Part shown: one piece after another, positions 9,127 to 18,291 of the stretch
Layout of the letters: the number at the start of each line of letters is the position of its first letter
Position numbering within the stretch: the first letter of the stretch is position 1
Assembly (NCBI GenBank): GCA_002928735.1
Contig: PERL01000002.1
Location: 124,001 to 188,000, forward strand
DNA from: Hyphomicrobium sp.
Lineage (GTDB): Bacteria; Pseudomonadota; Alphaproteobacteria; Rhizobiales; Hyphomicrobiaceae
Length of the DNA stretch: 64,000 bases
Direction of reading: 5' to 3'
Program-made: the position numbers and the translations under genes
The notes under the pieces: model-generated
Seen by the model: only the letters and a program-made list of their open reading frames with translations
What the model was told of the DNA's origin: nothing
The model's database searches: none

Positions 9127-10629
9127 TCAAGTGGTGCGCGGCACAAGGCGGTTGCGGAGCCAGCGAAGCGCGCGAAGGGGTGCGGTGAGGATGGCCCAAG
9201 CTTGCAGGGCGAGATAGCGTATGAAAAGCGGCAGGCCGGCAACGGGCAGGAAGATGAGCACAAAGAGAATCATGCGGACGGCGCGGGCGAGAGCGTAGCC
9301 GGCGAAGGAGCCATATTCGGCGCGGTCTTCGGGCGGCCAGATGCGGTTCCACCACGCATTGGCGGTGCCAAGGCCGAAGAGACTAAGACCGAGAGCGATC
9401 AAATAACTCCATTGAAGGGCGGCTGGGATGCCCGGGATGAGGCGGGCGTCGAGTTCGCGCTGGCGGCTTTCATCGCGCATGTCGGCTTCAATGCCGGCGA
9501 TGGCGATGCGGCCGAGTGCTTCGCCGGCGAGACTGTCGAGCCAGCCGGTGACGGTGTCGGATATGGGAGCAGCGGCGCCATCGGGTGGCGTCGCGTCGAG
9601 GATCGCGCGGCCATAGCCGTCACGGCGGGTGATGACAGTGAGCGAGCCCGATTGTGGCGCGATGCTGGAGAGAAAATCGCCGACGGTCTGCTGTTTTACA
9701 GCCGTGTCGAGGCCGGGGATGGTTGAGGTCTGCCAAAGCCAATTCTTGCCGCCGGGCTGGCGGGGCGTATCGGCCTTCACGATGACGAGGTTGACGTCGG
9801 CGGTACGCGCGGCTGAGCGGACCTGATCGAGGGGAAGCGTGCCGCTGCCGCGACCGGCGTCGATAAATTTGAGTGCGCCGTCTTCGATGCGGCCGGTGAG
9901 GATGACGGTTTGACCGCGCACGCGCGCGAAGGATGTGGCGAGGCGGGCCGGGTCGATCTTGTCGACGAGGGCCATGCGGGTTTGCGGGTCGAAACGGGGG
10001 ATGGCGGCGAGTGCATCGGCGCTGCCGGTTTCGAGCGCGAGAATGCGCAGGCTGGCGGGCTTTAAGGGTTGGGCCAGTTGAAAGAGCGTCTCGTCGAGGA
10101 GGTCTTCGCTGTCGAGGCGGGCGCGCAGGTTGGTTTTGATTTCGGCAAAATACGTGTCGATGCCGGATCCGGGTTCGCGCGTCAGGCGATAGGCGCCGCG
10201 GCGTATGGCGAGGAAAAGGCCGGCATCTAGGGGGAGGTCTTTGAGCGTGCTGCTGCCTTTGAAGATGCTATCCGGCGTGAGGTAGAGGGCCAGTTTGCCA
10301 GATGTGCCCGGAAGCAGGCTGTCGCGCATGCGGGCGAATTCATCGGGCGTCGCGGCGGTGAAACTTTCTCCCTTTGCGTTGACAAATCGCCAGTGGCCTT
10401 CATGGCCAGCTTCGGCGGCCAGCGCATGGATGCCGGGGCGGTCGGGAAGCGCCTTGATTTGGGATAGGGCGTGGCCGAGATCGGGATCGAGGCCGTGCAG
10501 TCCGCGTGTGGCGCCTTTGCCGGCATCGCCCGCGTGATCGAGGGCTTTGGTGAGCCAGTTAGCCGAGGCGGGCGCCGGCATCGACAGAGCGAGCGCCACT
10601 AGAAAAATGAGGACGCGGCGGCGCATCAT
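9127..10629 (-). CDS. Unknown membrane-anchored protein with signal peptide
   Basis: A 500-residue protein I do not recognise. Residues 1-23 are a signal peptide (LIFLVALALSMPAPASA). A soluble region of about 370 residues follows with no recognised motif. The last third has hydrophobic helices (LQWSYLIALGLSLFGLGTA; AVRMILFVLIFLPVAGLPLF; LALQAWAILTAPL), so the soluble part is probably periplasmic and anchored at the C-terminus. Its start overlaps the stop of the enoyl-CoA hydratase/isomerase gene by four bases, so it is translated from the same message as the beta-oxidation genes. That suggests a link to lipid or acyl-CoA metabolism but does not prove one. Confidence 0.75.
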   Translation of the reverse strand: MMRRRVLIFLVALALSMPAPASANWLTKALDHAGDAGKGATRGLHGLDPDLGHALSQIKALPDRPGIHALAAEAGHEGHWRFVNAKGESFTAATPDEFARMRDSLLPGTSGKLALYLTPDSIFKGSSTLKDLPLDAGLFLAIRRGAYRLTREPGSGIDTYFAEIKTNLRARLDSEDLLDETLFQLAQPLKPASLRILALETGSADALAAIPRFDPQTRMALVDKIDPARLATSFARVRGQTVILTGRIEDGALKFIDAGRGSGTLPLDQVRSAARTADVNLVIVKADTPRQPGGKNWLWQTSTIPGLDTAVKQQTVGDFLSSIAPQSGSLTVITRRDGYGRAILDATPPDGAAAPISDTVTGWLDSLAGEALGRIAIAGIEADMRDESRQRELDARLIPGIPAALQWSYLIALGLSLFGLGTANAWWNRIWPPEDRAEYGSFAGYALARAVRMILFVLIFLPVAGLPLFIRYLALQAWAILTAPLRALRWLRNRLVPRTT

Positions 10630-11390
10630 GACCCGCTCTTGCCGGGCCGCGCGCGGGCGAAGAAGGCTTCAAATGCGGCACGCGCTTCGGGGGATGTGAG
10701 GCAGCGGGCGAATTCGGCGGCTTCCTCGCGCGTGCGCTCGAGGACGGCTGAGCTATCCGAACGCAGGAGGCGCTTGGCGGTGAGGAGGGCTTGGGGCGGC
10801 TTTTTGGCGAGACGGGCGGCGACCGAGAGGACGTGAATGTCGAGTGCTTCGGGATCGACGAGCGTGTTGACGAGACCGGCTTCGCAGGCGCGGCCGGCGG
10901 AGAAGGTTTCGCCAAGGACGAGCATTTCGAAGGCGCGCGGATAGCCCATGAGGCGCGGCATCAGAAGGCTCGAGGCGGCTTCGGGGACGAGGCCCAGATC
11001 GAGGAAAGGCGTGGCGAAGGTGGCGCGCGGGGTGGCGTAGACGAGATCGCAATGGAGGAGCAGTGTGGTGCCGATGCCGATAGCCTGGCCATCGACGCCG
11101 GCAATGAGGGGCTTTTTCAGAAGCGGCAAGACTTCGATGAAGCGCAGGACCTCGCGCGGGGTGCCTTGATCGCCTTTGGCGGTGGAGAGGAAGTCGCCGA
11201 TATCGTTGCCGCCGGTGAAGTGGCCGCCGCTGCCGAGGATGACGCGAACGCGGATGGCGTCATCGGCTTCACCTTCTTCCAATGCGTCGGACAAAGCGCG
11301 GTACATCTCTTGTGTGAGTGCGTTGCGCTTTTCGGGGCGGGCGAGGCTCAGGATCTGCACGCCATCGGTGACCGAGATCTCGACACTCAT
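10626..11390 (-). CDS. Enoyl-CoA hydratase/isomerase family protein
   Basis: A 254-residue crotonase-fold enzyme. The oxyanion-hole segments HFTGGNDIGDF and GVDGQAIGIGTTLLLHCDL are clear. The segment GLVPEAASSLLMPRLMG places a glutamate in the PE-x-x-SS context seen in delta3,delta2-enoyl-CoA isomerases (ECI2 type), and no second hydratase glutamate is obvious. Isomerase activity on unsaturated fatty acyl-CoA is therefore more likely than hydratase. It overlaps both neighbours by four bases, between the acyl-CoA dehydrogenase and the unknown membrane protein. Confidence 0.9.
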   Translation of the reverse strand: MSVEISVTDGVQILSLARPEKRNALTQEMYRALSDALEEGEADDAIRVRVILGSGGHFTGGNDIGDFLSTAKGDQGTPREVLRFIEVLPLLKKPLIAGVDGQAIGIGTTLLLHCDLVYATPRATFATPFLDLGLVPEAASSLLMPRLMGYPRAFEMLVLGETFSAGRACEAGLVNTLVDPEALDIHVLSVAARLAKKPPQALLTAKRLLRSDSSAVLERTREEAAEFARCLTSPEARAAFEAFFARARPGKSGS

Positions 11391-13135
11391 CGGATAGCTC
11401 CCAAATCGGCGCCGAGGACAGACGTGTGGCCTGCCATGATGGAGGCGGCGAGGCCCCAGGCGGTGACCGAGCGGTTTTCGGCGAAGAAACGCAGGAGCGC
11501 GACGGGTTCGGCGGCATTGCCGGCCTGGAGCGCGGCGCGCGCGAGGGCATCGCTTGCTGCGACGAGGGAAAACAAGTGCAGATAGGGCGTCGCGCCAGCG
11601 AGCGCGATGTCGGGTTTCGATTGCAGTTGGCGGCCAATCCAGTCGGTGGCGGTGGCGAGCGCTTCCAGGGCGCGGCCCATTTGTTCGATGGCGAAATCGA
11701 AGCCCGTCAACTCTGCTTCGCGCAGGGATTTGAGCGTGGTGATGACATCGGCGAAATAGGAGGTGACCGCGTTGCCGCCCGCAAGCGGGAGTTTGCGGGT
11801 GACGAGGTCGATGGCCTGGATGCCGTTGGTGCCTTCGTAAATCGGCAGGATGCGGGCATCGCGAAGATATTGCGCGGCGCCGGTTTCTTCGACGAAACCC
11901 ATGCCGCCGTGGATCTGAATGCCGAGGGATGCGACCTCGACGGCGACGTCGGTCGAGAAGGCTTTGGCGATGGGTGTCAAAAGCGCGACACGGTCGGCGG
12001 CGCGGGCGCGGGTTTCCGCGTCAGCGGCGGTGTGGGAGAGATCGGTGGCAACGGCGGTGGCCATGCAGATGCCGCGGGCGGCTTGCGTCAAGGCGCGCAT
12101 GGTGAGGAGCATGCGGCGGATATCGGGATGGACGATGATGGGAGCCATTTCCTTAGAGCCAGCGGCGCGGCCCTGGCGGCGTTCGCGGGCGTAGTGCATG
12201 GCGCGCTGTGTTGCGCGTTCGGCGATGGCGACGCCCTGCACGCCGACGGCGAGGCGTGCGGCGTTCATCATCACGAACATGATATTGAGGCCGCGGTTTT
12301 CTTCACCGACGAGATAGCCGACGGCGCCATCGCCTTCGCCGAATTTCATGACGCAGGTGGGGCTCGCGACGATGCCAAGCTTATGCTCGAGGCCGGCGCA
12401 GACGACATCGTTGCGGGCGCCCGGCGTGCCGTCGTCATTGAGGAGAAACTTCGGGACGAGGAAGAGCGAGATGCCGCGCGTGCCGGGGGGCGCATCGGGC
12501 AGGCGGGCGAGGACGAGATGGATGATGTTCTCGGTGAGGTCGTGGTCGCCGTAGCTGATGTAGATTTTGGTGCCGAAAAGACGGTAAGTGCCATCGCCGG
12601 CCGGGACGGCGCGGGTGGCGACGGCATTGAGGTCGGAGCCGGCTTGGGGTTCGGTTAGGTTCATCGTTCCGGTCCAGCGGCCGGAAATCATGTGCGGCAG
12701 GTAGCGGGCTTTGAGATCGTCCGAGCCGCCGATGTGGAGGGCGTCGATGGCGCCATTGGTGAGCAACGGGCACATGCCGAAGGCCATGTTGGCGGCGTTC
12801 CAGATTTCGCACACGCCCATTGCGACAGCGGCTGGAAGTCCCTGACCGCCAAATTCCGCGGGACACGGCAGCGCCGGCCAGCCCGCTTCTGCGAACTGGG
12901 TATAGGCTTCGGCCCAGCCCGGGGGCGTGACGACGCGGTCATCCTTTAATTGGGAGCCCGTTTTGTCACCGACGCGGTTCAAGGGGTCCAGAACATCAGC
13001 GCCGAACTTGCCGGCTTCCTCCAGAATGGCGCCGACGGTTGCCTCATCAAGGTCGGCGTTCATCATGCCGGGATCGAAGGCGCCTGCGGCCTTGAGTGCT
13101 GCGAGGATGTCGTCTACGGGAGCCTGATAGGTCAT
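11387..13135 (-). CDS. Acyl-CoA dehydrogenase, DmdC/FadE5-like long form
   Basis: A 582-residue flavoprotein that introduces the 2,3 double bond in an acyl-CoA. The N-terminal extension (MTYQAPVDDILAALKAAG) is typical of the 3-methylmercaptopropionyl-CoA dehydrogenase (DmdC) subfamily. MNLTEPQAGSDLNAV is the FAD/substrate segment, and ILPIYEGTNGIQAIDL carries the likely catalytic glutamate. A C-terminal helical domain of about 120 residues follows. Actual substrates are probably ordinary fatty acyl-CoAs; DMSP use cannot be claimed. It is first in a three-gene overlapping unit and is divergent from sua5. Confidence 0.93.
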   Translation of the reverse strand: MTYQAPVDDILAALKAAGAFDPGMMNADLDEATVGAILEEAGKFGADVLDPLNRVGDKTGSQLKDDRVVTPPGWAEAYTQFAEAGWPALPCPAEFGGQGLPAAVAMGVCEIWNAANMAFGMCPLLTNGAIDALHIGGSDDLKARYLPHMISGRWTGTMNLTEPQAGSDLNAVATRAVPAGDGTYRLFGTKIYISYGDHDLTENIIHLVLARLPDAPPGTRGISLFLVPKFLLNDDGTPGARNDVVCAGLEHKLGIVASPTCVMKFGEGDGAVGYLVGEENRGLNIMFVMMNAARLAVGVQGVAIAERATQRAMHYARERRQGRAAGSKEMAPIIVHPDIRRMLLTMRALTQAARGICMATAVATDLSHTAADAETRARAADRVALLTPIAKAFSTDVAVEVASLGIQIHGGMGFVEETGAAQYLRDARILPIYEGTNGIQAIDLVTRKLPLAGGNAVTSYFADVITTLKSLREAELTGFDFAIEQMGRALEALATATDWIGRQLQSKPDIALAGATPYLHLFSLVAASDALARAALQAGNAAEPVALLRFFAENRSVTAWGLAASIMAGHTSVLGADLGAIR

Positions 13136-13214
13136 AACCGTCTTTCAAATCAGCGGAAGGCGGCAAGATTAGGCGCGGACGCCGCGAAGTAAAAGCGTCC
13201 CTACGGGATTGTCC

Positions 13215-14168
13215 ATGCCTCTGGTTGCAGCTTCAGACACAAGCATCGCCGATGCCGGGCGGGTGATCCGCGAGGGCGGTCTCGTCGCGTTTCCGACGGA
13301 GACGGTCTATGGGCTGGGCGCGGACGCGACCAACGGCGAAGCGGTGGCCGCGATATTTGCTGCGAAGGGGCGGCCGAGTTTCAATCCGCTGATCGTACAT
13401 GTACCGGATTTGGCGGCTGCGGTGGCGCTTGGCGTGTTTTCGGACGAGGCGCGCGCGTTGGCCGTGCAATTTTGGCCGGGACCGTTGACGCTTGTGGTCA
13501 AACGGAGAGCAGGGTGCCCGGTGGCGGACCTGGCAACGGCGGGGCTCGACACGGTGGCCTTGCGGGTGCCGGATCATTCGGTGGCGCAGCAGGTGTTGCG
13601 CGCGGCGGGGCGCCCGCTTGCGGCGCCCTCGGCGAACTGGTCGGGCCATGTAAGTCCCACGCTGGCGCGGCATGTGGATGAGGATCTAGGGGATCGGGTT
13701 GCGATGATCCTCGATGGTGGTGCGACGGTGCACGGCGTCGAATCGACCGTGGTCGATGCGTCGGGTGATGGTCTGGCGCTGTTGCGGCCCGGATCGGTGA
13801 CGGCGGACGATATCGCGCGGGTGTTGGGGCATCCGATCGCGCGTGGCGCGGCAGTGGCGGATGCGCCGGTCTCGCCCGGTCAATTGGCGAGCCACTACGC
13901 GCCGAAAGCGCGCTTGCGGCTTGAAGCGGCTGCGGCGCGCGATGGCGAGGCGTTACTGGCGTTCGGGCGCGCGGCGCCGTCGACGGGGTTTGTGATCAAT
14001 CTCAGTCCATCGGGTGATCTCGCCGAGGCGGCGGCGCACCTGTTTTCGGCGCTGCGGGCGTTCGATGCGGCGGGGTCGCGGGAGGTCGCCGTCATGCCTA
14101 TTCCGGAGGCGGGACTCGGCGTTGCCATTAACGACCGGTTGTGCCGCGCGGCGGCCCCGCGACCGTGA
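13215..14168 (+). CDS. L-threonylcarbamoyladenylate synthase, Sua5 type
   Basis: Makes threonylcarbamoyl-AMP for the t6A37 modification of ANN-decoding tRNAs. The YrdC domain shows GGLVAFPTETVYGLGADAT, KGRPSFNPLIVHV, SANWSGHVSPT and the STVVDASGD segment. At 317 residues it also has the Sua5 C-terminal domain, introduced by SPGQLASHYAPKARLRL. I use the ATG at 13215; a TTG six bases upstream is possible. The FAD-oxidase gene begins 13 bases after its stop. Confidence 0.94.
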   Translation: MPLVAASDTSIADAGRVIREGGLVAFPTETVYGLGADATNGEAVAAIFAAKGRPSFNPLIVHVPDLAAAVALGVFSDEARALAVQFWPGPLTLVVKRRAGCPVADLATAGLDTVALRVPDHSVAQQVLRAAGRPLAAPSANWSGHVSPTLARHVDEDLGDRVAMILDGGATVHGVESTVVDASGDGLALLRPGSVTADDIARVLGHPIARGAAVADAPVSPGQLASHYAPKARLRLEAAAARDGEALLAFGRAAPSTGFVINLSPSGDLAEAAAHLFSALRAFDAAGSREVAVMPIPEAGLGVAINDRLCRAAAPRP

Positions 14169-14181
14169 TAGAAAGCTCCTT

Positions 14182-15615
14182 ATGCTTCAGCCTGCCCTCA
14201 ATGCTCCGACACCCGCACTGCTCGATGCGCTCACGCGCGTCGTGGGGACGGCGCATGCGGTGCGCGCGGGCGATCCGGCGCAGGGAAAATACTTGCGCGA
14301 GTGGCGGGACCGGTATGTGGGCGCGTCGCCGCTCGTCGTGCGGCCGGGGTCGACAGCGGAGGTCATGGAGATTTTGCGGCTGTGCCATGCCGCGCGGACG
14401 GGTGTGGTGCCGCAATCGGGGAACACCGGGCTCGTTGGCGGGCAAATCCCGTTTGAAAGCGGGACAGAGATCGTGCTGTCGCTCGACCGAATGACGGCGA
14501 TCCGCGCTGTGGATGCGGATGGGTACACGCTGACAGCAGAGGCGGGCGTGACGCTGGCCGCGGTGCAGGAGGCGGCACGGGCGGCGGGGCTCATGTTTGC
14601 TTTGTCGATGGCGTCGGAGGGGAGCGCGTGTCTGGGCGGGGCGCTGGCGACGAACGCGGGCGGGCTTTCTGTGCTGGCGCATGGGACCGCGCGGGCACAG
14701 GTGCTCGGCATCGAGGCCGTTCTGGCGGATGGGCGCGTATTCGGTAGCTTGTCGAGCCTGAAGAAAGACAACACGGGTTATGATCTGCGCGATCTTCTGA
14801 TCGGGTCGGAGGGCACCCTCGGCATTATCACTGCAGCGACCGTGCGGCTGGTGGCGGCACCTAAGGATGTGGCGACGGCTTTCGCCGCTCTGCCGTCGAT
14901 GGATGCGCTCGTGCCGCTGTTTCGTTTGGCGCAGGAGCAAGCGGGACCGGGGTTGACGGCGTTCGAGTTCATGTCGGCGCGGGCGATGGAGTTCGTTGCC
15001 AAGCATGGACAGGTGTCGGTGCCGCTCGGCGACGCATATGGGCCGTGTTCGGTGCTGCTGGAGATTTCGACGGCCGAGGCGGACCGGGCGCAACCGTTGA
15101 TCGAGGCGATGCTGGCGGAGGCACTCGATCGCGGGTTGATGACAGATGCGCGGATTGCCGCGTCAGCCGCACAGCAGGCGGCGATGTGGCGGCTCAGGGA
15201 ACAGATGTCGGACGTGCAGAAGCACGAGGGCGGGTCAATCAAGCACGATGTGTCGCTGCCGGTGGCGCGGGTGCCGGAGTTCCTGGAGCGGGCGGCGGCG
15301 ATCGTGGAGCGGGTGTGTCCGGGCGCGCGGGCGGTGCCGTTCGGGCATCTGGGCGATGGCAACGTGCACTACAACGTCTCGCAGCCGGTGGGCGCGGACA
15401 AGGCGGCGTTTCTGGCGGTGTGGGAGCCGATGTCGGAGGCCATTCACGAGCTGGTCGCTGCCATGGATGGATCGATTTCGGCGGAGCATGGCATCGGGCG
15501 GATGAAGCGGGAGGCGTTGCGGCGCTTCAAGGATCCGGTGGCGCTCGACATGATGTGCGCGATCAAGAGCGCGCTTGATCCCTACGGAATTCTCAACCCG
15601 GGCAAGGTGCTGTGA
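14182..15615 (+). CDS. FAD-linked D-2-hydroxyacid dehydrogenase (GlcD/D2HGDH family)
   Basis: A 477-residue flavoenzyme. An N-terminal PCMH-type FAD-binding domain has PLVVRPGSTAEVMEILRLC, PQSGNTGLVGGQIP and DLLIGSEGTLGIITAATVRL. The C-terminal FAD-oxidase domain has the metal/substrate motif PFGHLGDGNVHYNVSQP and ends HGIGRMKREALRRFKDP. Similar enzymes oxidise D-2-hydroxyglutarate, D-lactate or glycolate; D-2-hydroxyglutarate is the best guess for the single-polypeptide form. The ATG at 14182 gives the standard N-terminus. It follows sua5 closely and ends four bases before the convergent formyltransferase. Confidence 0.92.
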   Translation: MLQPALNAPTPALLDALTRVVGTAHAVRAGDPAQGKYLREWRDRYVGASPLVVRPGSTAEVMEILRLCHAARTGVVPQSGNTGLVGGQIPFESGTEIVLSLDRMTAIRAVDADGYTLTAEAGVTLAAVQEAARAAGLMFALSMASEGSACLGGALATNAGGLSVLAHGTARAQVLGIEAVLADGRVFGSLSSLKKDNTGYDLRDLLIGSEGTLGIITAATVRLVAAPKDVATAFAALPSMDALVPLFRLAQEQAGPGLTAFEFMSARAMEFVAKHGQVSVPLGDAYGPCSVLLEISTAEADRAQPLIEAMLAEALDRGLMTDARIAASAAQQAAMWRLREQMSDVQKHEGGSIKHDVSLPVARVPEFLERAAAIVERVCPGARAVPFGHLGDGNVHYNVSQPVGADKAAFLAVWEPMSEAIHELVAAMDGSISAEHGIGRMKREALRRFKDPVALDMMCAIKSALDPYGILNPGKVL

Positions 15616-15619
15616 AGCG

Positions 15620-16396
15620 CTACCAGACGCCGCGCGAGAGGCCGGTGGCGAGATAGCCCCACAGTGTCGGCGGGAAATACTGGCGCGAGGGAAGATCGAC
15701 GGCGCGCGGCACGAGGCGGCCCGCTTTGGCGTCTTCGATTGCGCGTGCGAAGAGCGGGATCGCGTGGGCCGCCTGCAGGTGCTGATAGCTGGCGATCGTG
15801 TCTTCGGGCGCGAACGTGACTCGCGTTTGGTAGAGCACCGAACCGGTATCGACGCCTTCGTCGACGAGATGAATCGTGACGCCGGCATTTTCGGCGTCGC
15901 CTTCGGCAAGTGCCCAATAGCCCGGATGCTGGCCGCGATACTTCGGGTTGATGCCGGCGTGGTAGTTGATGAAGGAAGCGGCGACGGATGCGAGGGTGGC
16001 GGGCTGCAAAATGCGCGTGCCATAGACGCCAACGACGGCGGGGTTCAATCGCGCAAGGAGCGCGCGGCATTCGGGGGAATTCACCGACTGCACGCGGTGG
16101 AGGGTGAGCGCGGACGGTGGCGTGGGATCGAGGCCGTGCTGCTGCCAGATGGCGGCGAGGCGGGCGGCGTTGGGCCAGAGTACGCGTTGGGCGAGGCCGA
16201 AGCCGACTTGGCCCAGAGCCGTGCCCCAGCCCTGGAGGCGGGCCCGGCGGCGAATGACCTGGCCTTTGGTTTCCGGGCTCTCTTCAATAATCGTGATGGG
16301 GCCGAGGCGGGCCGCAAGGCCGTTGGCAACGATGTTGGCGAGCGTGCCACCGGCAGTCAGCAGGACGATGGGACGGGGATCATTTGGTGCAGACAT
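15620..16396 (-). CDS. Formyltransferase family protein (stand-alone)
   Basis: A 258-residue protein with a formyl-transferase N-terminal-type fold. The catalytic Asn-His pair lies in INYHAGINPKYRGQHPGYWAL, and the aspartate in VTIHLVDEGVDTGSVLYQT. The first 100 residues (LLTAGGTLANIVANGLAARL and following) are related to the phosphoribosylglycinamide/methionyl formyltransferase folds. It lacks the C-terminal tRNA-binding domain of Fmt. Relatives act on sugars in surface polysaccharide or on amino compounds, so the acceptor is unknown. No sugar-synthesis genes are nearby. Confidence 0.85.
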   Translation of the reverse strand: MSAPNDPRPIVLLTAGGTLANIVANGLAARLGPITIIEESPETKGQVIRRRARLQGWGTALGQVGFGLAQRVLWPNAARLAAIWQQHGLDPTPPSALTLHRVQSVNSPECRALLARLNPAVVGVYGTRILQPATLASVAASFINYHAGINPKYRGQHPGYWALAEGDAENAGVTIHLVDEGVDTGSVLYQTRVTFAPEDTIASYQHLQAAHAIPLFARAIEDAKAGRLVPRAVDLPSRQYFPPTLWGYLATGLSRGVW

Positions 16397-16503
16397 GAAA
16401 CGCCTCGCGCGTCAGAACGGAACGCCCGGGCGGCGGCCCGGATGGTTTGACGACTGGTTTGGCGTCTCGGCAGCAAGCGGCGTGCCAGCGTTAGCGAATT
16501 AAG

Positions 16504-18291
16504 TTAACGGCGGCTGGTTTTGACCGACTTCAATTCCTCGGCGATGCGGTGCGACTGGGACGGCCAGCTGGCGGCCACCCAATCGTCGGTGCCGAAGAGC
16601 CAATACCAGAAGCGGTTGCGCCGGTAATACCGCTCGATGGTGACACGGTGCATGTTTTCGACCGTGCCATGCAGCCCTTCGACTGCGCCACCGATGCGCT
16701 GCGTCTCGCCCTCGATAATGGAGAAGCGCGGACCCAATGAGTCAACGCCGCTCGTGAGGCTGGCGGCGGTGACGGCGAAGTTTTCCCGGAAGGCGCCGAC
16801 ATCGTCGCGCAACGCAGTCAGCGCTTCGCGGGTGTCGTTGCGCGTCTGCTCGATGTTGCCGGCAAGCGTGTGCTGGTTGGCGTTGAGCTTGACGATGGCG
16901 TCGGAGACTTCGGCCAGATCTTCGCGGGCGGCGGTTTGGCCTTCGATGACTTTTTGCAGCGTGTCCGCGACGAGGCGCTCGACGGCGGCGATGCGGTCGG
17001 CCAGGGCGCGCAAGGTTTCACCGGTTTCGGCGTGGCGCGCGTCAACGGAGGATCGAACTTCGGAGAAGCGGTCGTTGAAGGGGAAAATAGATTTCAAGAT
17101 CTCGGCGCGGTGCGCACCGACCATTTGCGCCAACTGCCCGACTTCGCCACGTAGCGCTGCACCGGTCTCGGCAGCGCGCGTGCGCTCGCCGGCCAGCGTC
17201 GTTTCAAGCCGGTCGATACGTTCCAAAAAATTGCCGATGATTTTATCGCCGTCACGCGACAGGACGGCTTCCTCGATGATCTCGAGGCGGTTGTTCAGCG
17301 GCGTGAGGTCGAATTGCTGCGGGGCGCGGGCGCGGATATCGTTTTCAATCGACGCCAATGCGAGGGAGAATTGTTCAAAGCCGGCGGTGACGGAGCGCTC
17401 AATCGTGGCGACCCGGTCGGCGATGGGGCTGATGTCCACGGGCGAGGCGCGCAGGCCAGTGACTTCGCGCTGAAGATCTCCGATGAGGCCGGTGAACGTC
17501 TTGCGCTCGCTGCCCAGATCGGCGCTAAGCGCGCGCATCATCTGCTCAAGTGCATCGAGGCGGGAGTTCTGCACGGTATCGACGCCGCCATTGCCAAAGT
17601 CGCCGCGGGGCGGGCGTGGAGCCTCACGCGGCGCGTAAGTCGCGGAGGTATATTGCGGTTGTGGCGGTGTGGGTGCCGGCTGCGGCTCGGGTTGCGACGT
17701 GACGTATCGCGCGTTGTAGCCAGAACGCTGCGTACGCGAGTAGGACCCGCCGTTCGTGGACGCGGCGAAGCGTTGGTCGATGCGTGCGAGCAGACCGAGA
17801 CCGGGAAGGTCGGGTTCGACATCGAGCATCAAATGCAGGAGATCGTCGACGCTTGCGGGTGCATTACGGCGCGAGGCGATGAGGCTGGCGGCGCGGAGGA
17901 CATGCTCCAATTCCTCGGAGTGGCGGGGACCGGCTTCGCCTGCCGGGAGCCCGACGGGAAGTTCACTGGCGATTGCCGTTGCACTTTCACGGCGCAGGGC
18001 GGACACGCGAATACCGCGGATTTCAAGAACCTCGGCGGCGGTGTCGATGCGTGTCAGGGCATGCAGCAGATGCTCGAGCCGGACTTCGGCGGCGCGATGG
18101 GCGAGGGCGACATCAAAGGCGTGGTTCACACAGGCGAGGACGACTTCGTCGACCCAGATGGGGCCGGGCGTGTAGGCTCCGCGTGATCGCGTTTCATAGG
18201 TCGGGACGGGTGCCGGTTCGGGAACCGATGCGCTCCAGGTGCGCGGGGTGCGCAGGTCCAAGTCTCCGCCACGATACGCCATACTCGTCAC
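16504..18291 (-). CDS. Clp-N-like domain plus long coiled-coil protein, no ATPase
   Basis: A 595-residue protein. Residues 46-171 look like the double helical repeat of Clp N-terminal domains: VRLEHLLHALTRIDTAAEVL then, about 75 residues later, SVDDLLHLMLDVEPDLPGLG, each following a helix pair. A Pro/Gln-rich linker follows (about 190-230). A long stretch (about 240-550) of heptad-like sequence rich in Leu, Ala, Glu and Arg suggests an extended coiled coil. Near the C-terminus is an aromatic patch (RFWYWLFGTDDW). No Walker motifs are present, so it is not a ClpA/B/C ATPase; it might be an adaptor or scaffold. It lies alone between the formyltransferase and SRAP genes. The 283 bases upstream of it (18292-18574) hold no convincing gene. 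Confidence 0.75.
   Translation of the reverse strand: MTSMAYRGGDLDLRTPRTWSASVPEPAPVPTYETRSRGAYTPGPIWVDEVVLACVNHAFDVALAHRAAEVRLEHLLHALTRIDTAAEVLEIRGIRVSALRRESATAIASELPVGLPAGEAGPRHSEELEHVLRAASLIASRRNAPASVDDLLHLMLDVEPDLPGLGLLARIDQRFAASTNGGSYSRTQRSGYNARYVTSQPEPQPAPTPPQPQYTSATYAPREAPRPPRGDFGNGGVDTVQNSRLDALEQMMRALSADLGSERKTFTGLIGDLQREVTGLRASPVDISPIADRVATIERSVTAGFEQFSLALASIENDIRARAPQQFDLTPLNNRLEIIEEAVLSRDGDKIIGNFLERIDRLETTLAGERTRAAETGAALRGEVGQLAQMVGAHRAEILKSIFPFNDRFSEVRSSVDARHAETGETLRALADRIAAVERLVADTLQKVIEGQTAAREDLAEVSDAIVKLNANQHTLAGNIEQTRNDTREALTALRDDVGAFRENFAVTAASLTSGVDSLGPRFSIIEGETQRIGGAVEGLHGTVENMHRVTIERYYRRNRFWYWLFGTDDWVAASWPSQSHRIAEELKSVKTSRR

Noticed and set aside
11426-12658. A 410-codon plus-strand open frame across the acyl-CoA dehydrogenase
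   Set aside because: Antisense to a gene with clear catalytic motifs; Gly/Asp-rich without recognisable sequence.
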